Positions 63,064 through 64,000 of a stretch of 64,000 nt of DNA are shown here, in pieces. Positions within the stretch are counted from its first letter, which is position 1; each line of letters begins with the position of its first letter. The notes beneath the pieces are model-generated. The model was not told where the DNA came from and made no database searches. It was given only the letters and a program-made list of their open reading frames with translations. The translations under genes were made by a program, and so were the position numbers. The DNA comes from Roseiarcus sp963794155. Its GTDB lineage: Bacteria; Pseudomonadota; Alphaproteobacteria; Rhizobiales; Beijerinckiaceae. The stretch spans positions 1-64,000 of the forward strand of contig CAWCCX010000022.1 in NCBI GenBank assembly GCA_963794155.1, given 5' to 3'.

Positions 63064-63757
63064 AATCGTACTCGACACGGAAACGACCGGGCTCAGTCCA
63101 GCCGATGGGCACCGGGTGGTGGAAATTGGCGCGGTCGAGATCGTTCACCAGGTTCAGACCGGAAAGGTCTATCACGCCCTCATCAATCCGGAGCGCGACG
63201 TTCCCCTGGACGCGGCGCGCGTTCACGGCCATACGGCCGCCGTTCTCAAGGACAAGCCGGTCTTCGCCAGCATCGTTGATGAATTTCTTGCCTTTATTGG
63301 CGACGCCAAGCTCGTCATCCACAACGCCGATTTTGATGTGCGCTTTATCAACGCGGAATTGACGAGGCTCGGACGCGAAGCGATCGGCGTGGATCGCGTT
63401 GTCGACACGCTGACGTTGGCGCGCAGGAAGCACCCCGGACAGCCGAACAGCCTCGACGCTCTGTGCGATCGCTACCGAATCGATCGCTCGCGGCGGGTGA
63501 AGCATGGCGCATTGCTCGACGCGGAGATTCTGGTCGAGATCTATTGCGAGCTGGCCGGCGGCCGGCAGCGCTCCCTCGCCTTCAGCGACGCTGAAGAACC
63601 TGCCGCCCCTTTCGCCGTTCTGCTCCCCTCCGGCTTGGGCGCGAGGCTACGCAGGCGATCGCCGGTCGAAGGCGAGGAAGCGAGCGCTCACGCGCGCTAT
63701 ATTCAGACACTTGGCGACAATGCGATCTGGTTTCTTTACCTTCCCCGGCCGATCTGA
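63056..63757 (+). CDS. dnaQ: DNA polymerase III epsilon subunit (3'-5' exonuclease)
   Basis: 233 residues. ExoI REIVLDTETTGL (D, E), ExoII VIHNADFDVRFIN, ExoIIIe KHGALLDAEILVEIY (H, D). This is the proofreading exonuclease of the replicative polymerase. The C-terminal 60 residues, partly polar, should hold the alpha-subunit contact. ATG 63056 begins inside the end of coaE, in the family position. Confidence 0.95.
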   Translation: MREIVLDTETTGLSPADGHRVVEIGAVEIVHQVQTGKVYHALINPERDVPLDAARVHGHTAAVLKDKPVFASIVDEFLAFIGDAKLVIHNADFDVRFINAELTRLGREAIGVDRVVDTLTLARRKHPGQPNSLDALCDRYRIDRSRRVKHGALLDAEILVEIYCELAGGRQRSLAFSDAEEPAAPFAVLLPSGLGARLRRRSPVEGEEASAHARYIQTLGDNAIWFLYLPRPI

Positions 63758-63777
63758 ACTCAGCCGCGGCGAAAGGG

Positions 63778-64000
63778 TCAGGCGGTTCGCTGTTGCTGCT
63801 GACCGCCGGCCGCGGCCAAACGTTGCAAATAGAGCGTTTGAAAATCGATCGGATCGATATAGAGCGGCGGATAGGAGCCGCCCCGCACCGCATCGGCGAT
63901 GATTTGGCGGGCGAAGGGGAACAACATTCGCGGCCCTTCGATCATGACTATAGGTTGAACCTGCTCCGGCGGAAAGTTCTCGACCCGGAACACGCCGGCA
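63778..64000 (-). CDS. secB: Protein-export chaperone SecB, C-terminal part (runs off the window)
   Basis: The C-terminal 74 residues are in frame from the window edge: FRVENFPPEQVQPIVMIEGPRMLFPFARQII then GGSYPPLYIDPIDFQTLYLQR and a Gln-rich tail. SecB is a homotetramer that holds preproteins unfolded for SecA. The start lies beyond position 64000. Confidence 0.92.
   Translation of the reverse strand, partial: AGVFRVENFPPEQVQPIVMIEGPRMLFPFARQIIADAVRGGSYPPLYIDPIDFQTLYLQRLAAAGGQQQQRTA

Overview
The window is GC-rich alphaproteobacterial chromosome, most likely order Hyphomicrobiales (Rhizobiales) and plausibly the Beijerinckiaceae/Methylocystaceae side. Four things point there. The mnmE-mnmG-rsmG-parA-parB-holA block carries consensus parS sites. 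The rho-hemJ // ppsR-maf-aroE-coaE-dnaQ-secB arrangement normally flanks the origin in this class. Crotonyl-CoA carboxylase/reductase and ethylmalonyl-CoA mutase sit beside polyhydroxybutyrate (PHB) genes. A GapR/DUF2312 gene is also present. The genus is inference; there is no rRNA, and I found no tRNA or CRISPR array.

Layout. 0-1.8 kb: a partial cyclic-nucleotide-binding protein, a truncated BON gene, a single-domain response regulator and a small secreted repeat protein. 1.98-7.4 kb: a lysine-2,3-aminomutase-like radical SAM enzyme directly followed by a 1346-residue Pls-type amino-acid homopolymer synthetase. This is the most interesting locus and a candidate beta-lysine polymer pathway. 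7.7-12.7 kb: accessory genes (a PEP-CTERM protein, a vanillate-demethylase-like oxygenase pair, and a decayed IS1595-family element with a frameshifted passenger gene). 12.7-16.8 kb: an SDR, N-formylglutamate amidohydrolase, GapR, a dispersed repeat with internal 21-23 bp units, a standalone pilus N-domain protein, a TPR lipoprotein cut by an in-frame stop and a PEP-CTERM remnant. 16.8-29.6 kb: central carbon and redox genes (gor, rpiA, ccr, ecm, phbB, phbA, phaR, gloB, gpmA).

29.6-37.2 kb is the chromosome-segregation block: mnmE, parS, mnmG, rsmG with an internal parS, parA, parB, an AT-rich intergenic stretch ending in a terminator, and holA. 37.2-43.2 kb holds leuB, the second dispersed-repeat copy, metX-metW, an M20 amidohydrolase and a PAP2 phosphatase. 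43.3-54 kb holds an ABC-F ATPase, pgi, a WYL regulator/VOC divergon with a palindromic operator, an aminopeptidase P, hpt, ftsEX and plsC. 54-59.6 kb holds the chorismate mutase-hisC-tyrC-ggct operon, rho and hemJ. 59.6-60.1 kb is a candidate replication origin, followed by ppsR-maf-aroE-coaE-dnaQ and the end of secB.

Cooperation between genes. Ccr and Ecm belong to the ethylmalonyl-CoA pathway, which regenerates glyoxylate from acetyl-CoA, and share acetoacetyl-CoA/crotonyl-CoA chemistry with PhbA/PhbB. ParA/ParB/parS and the nearby origin place the window in the origin-proximal domain. Several housekeeping genes (holA, ABC-F, pgi) and the transposase each show what looks like one surplus nucleotide, so some frameshifts may be sequence errors rather than biology.
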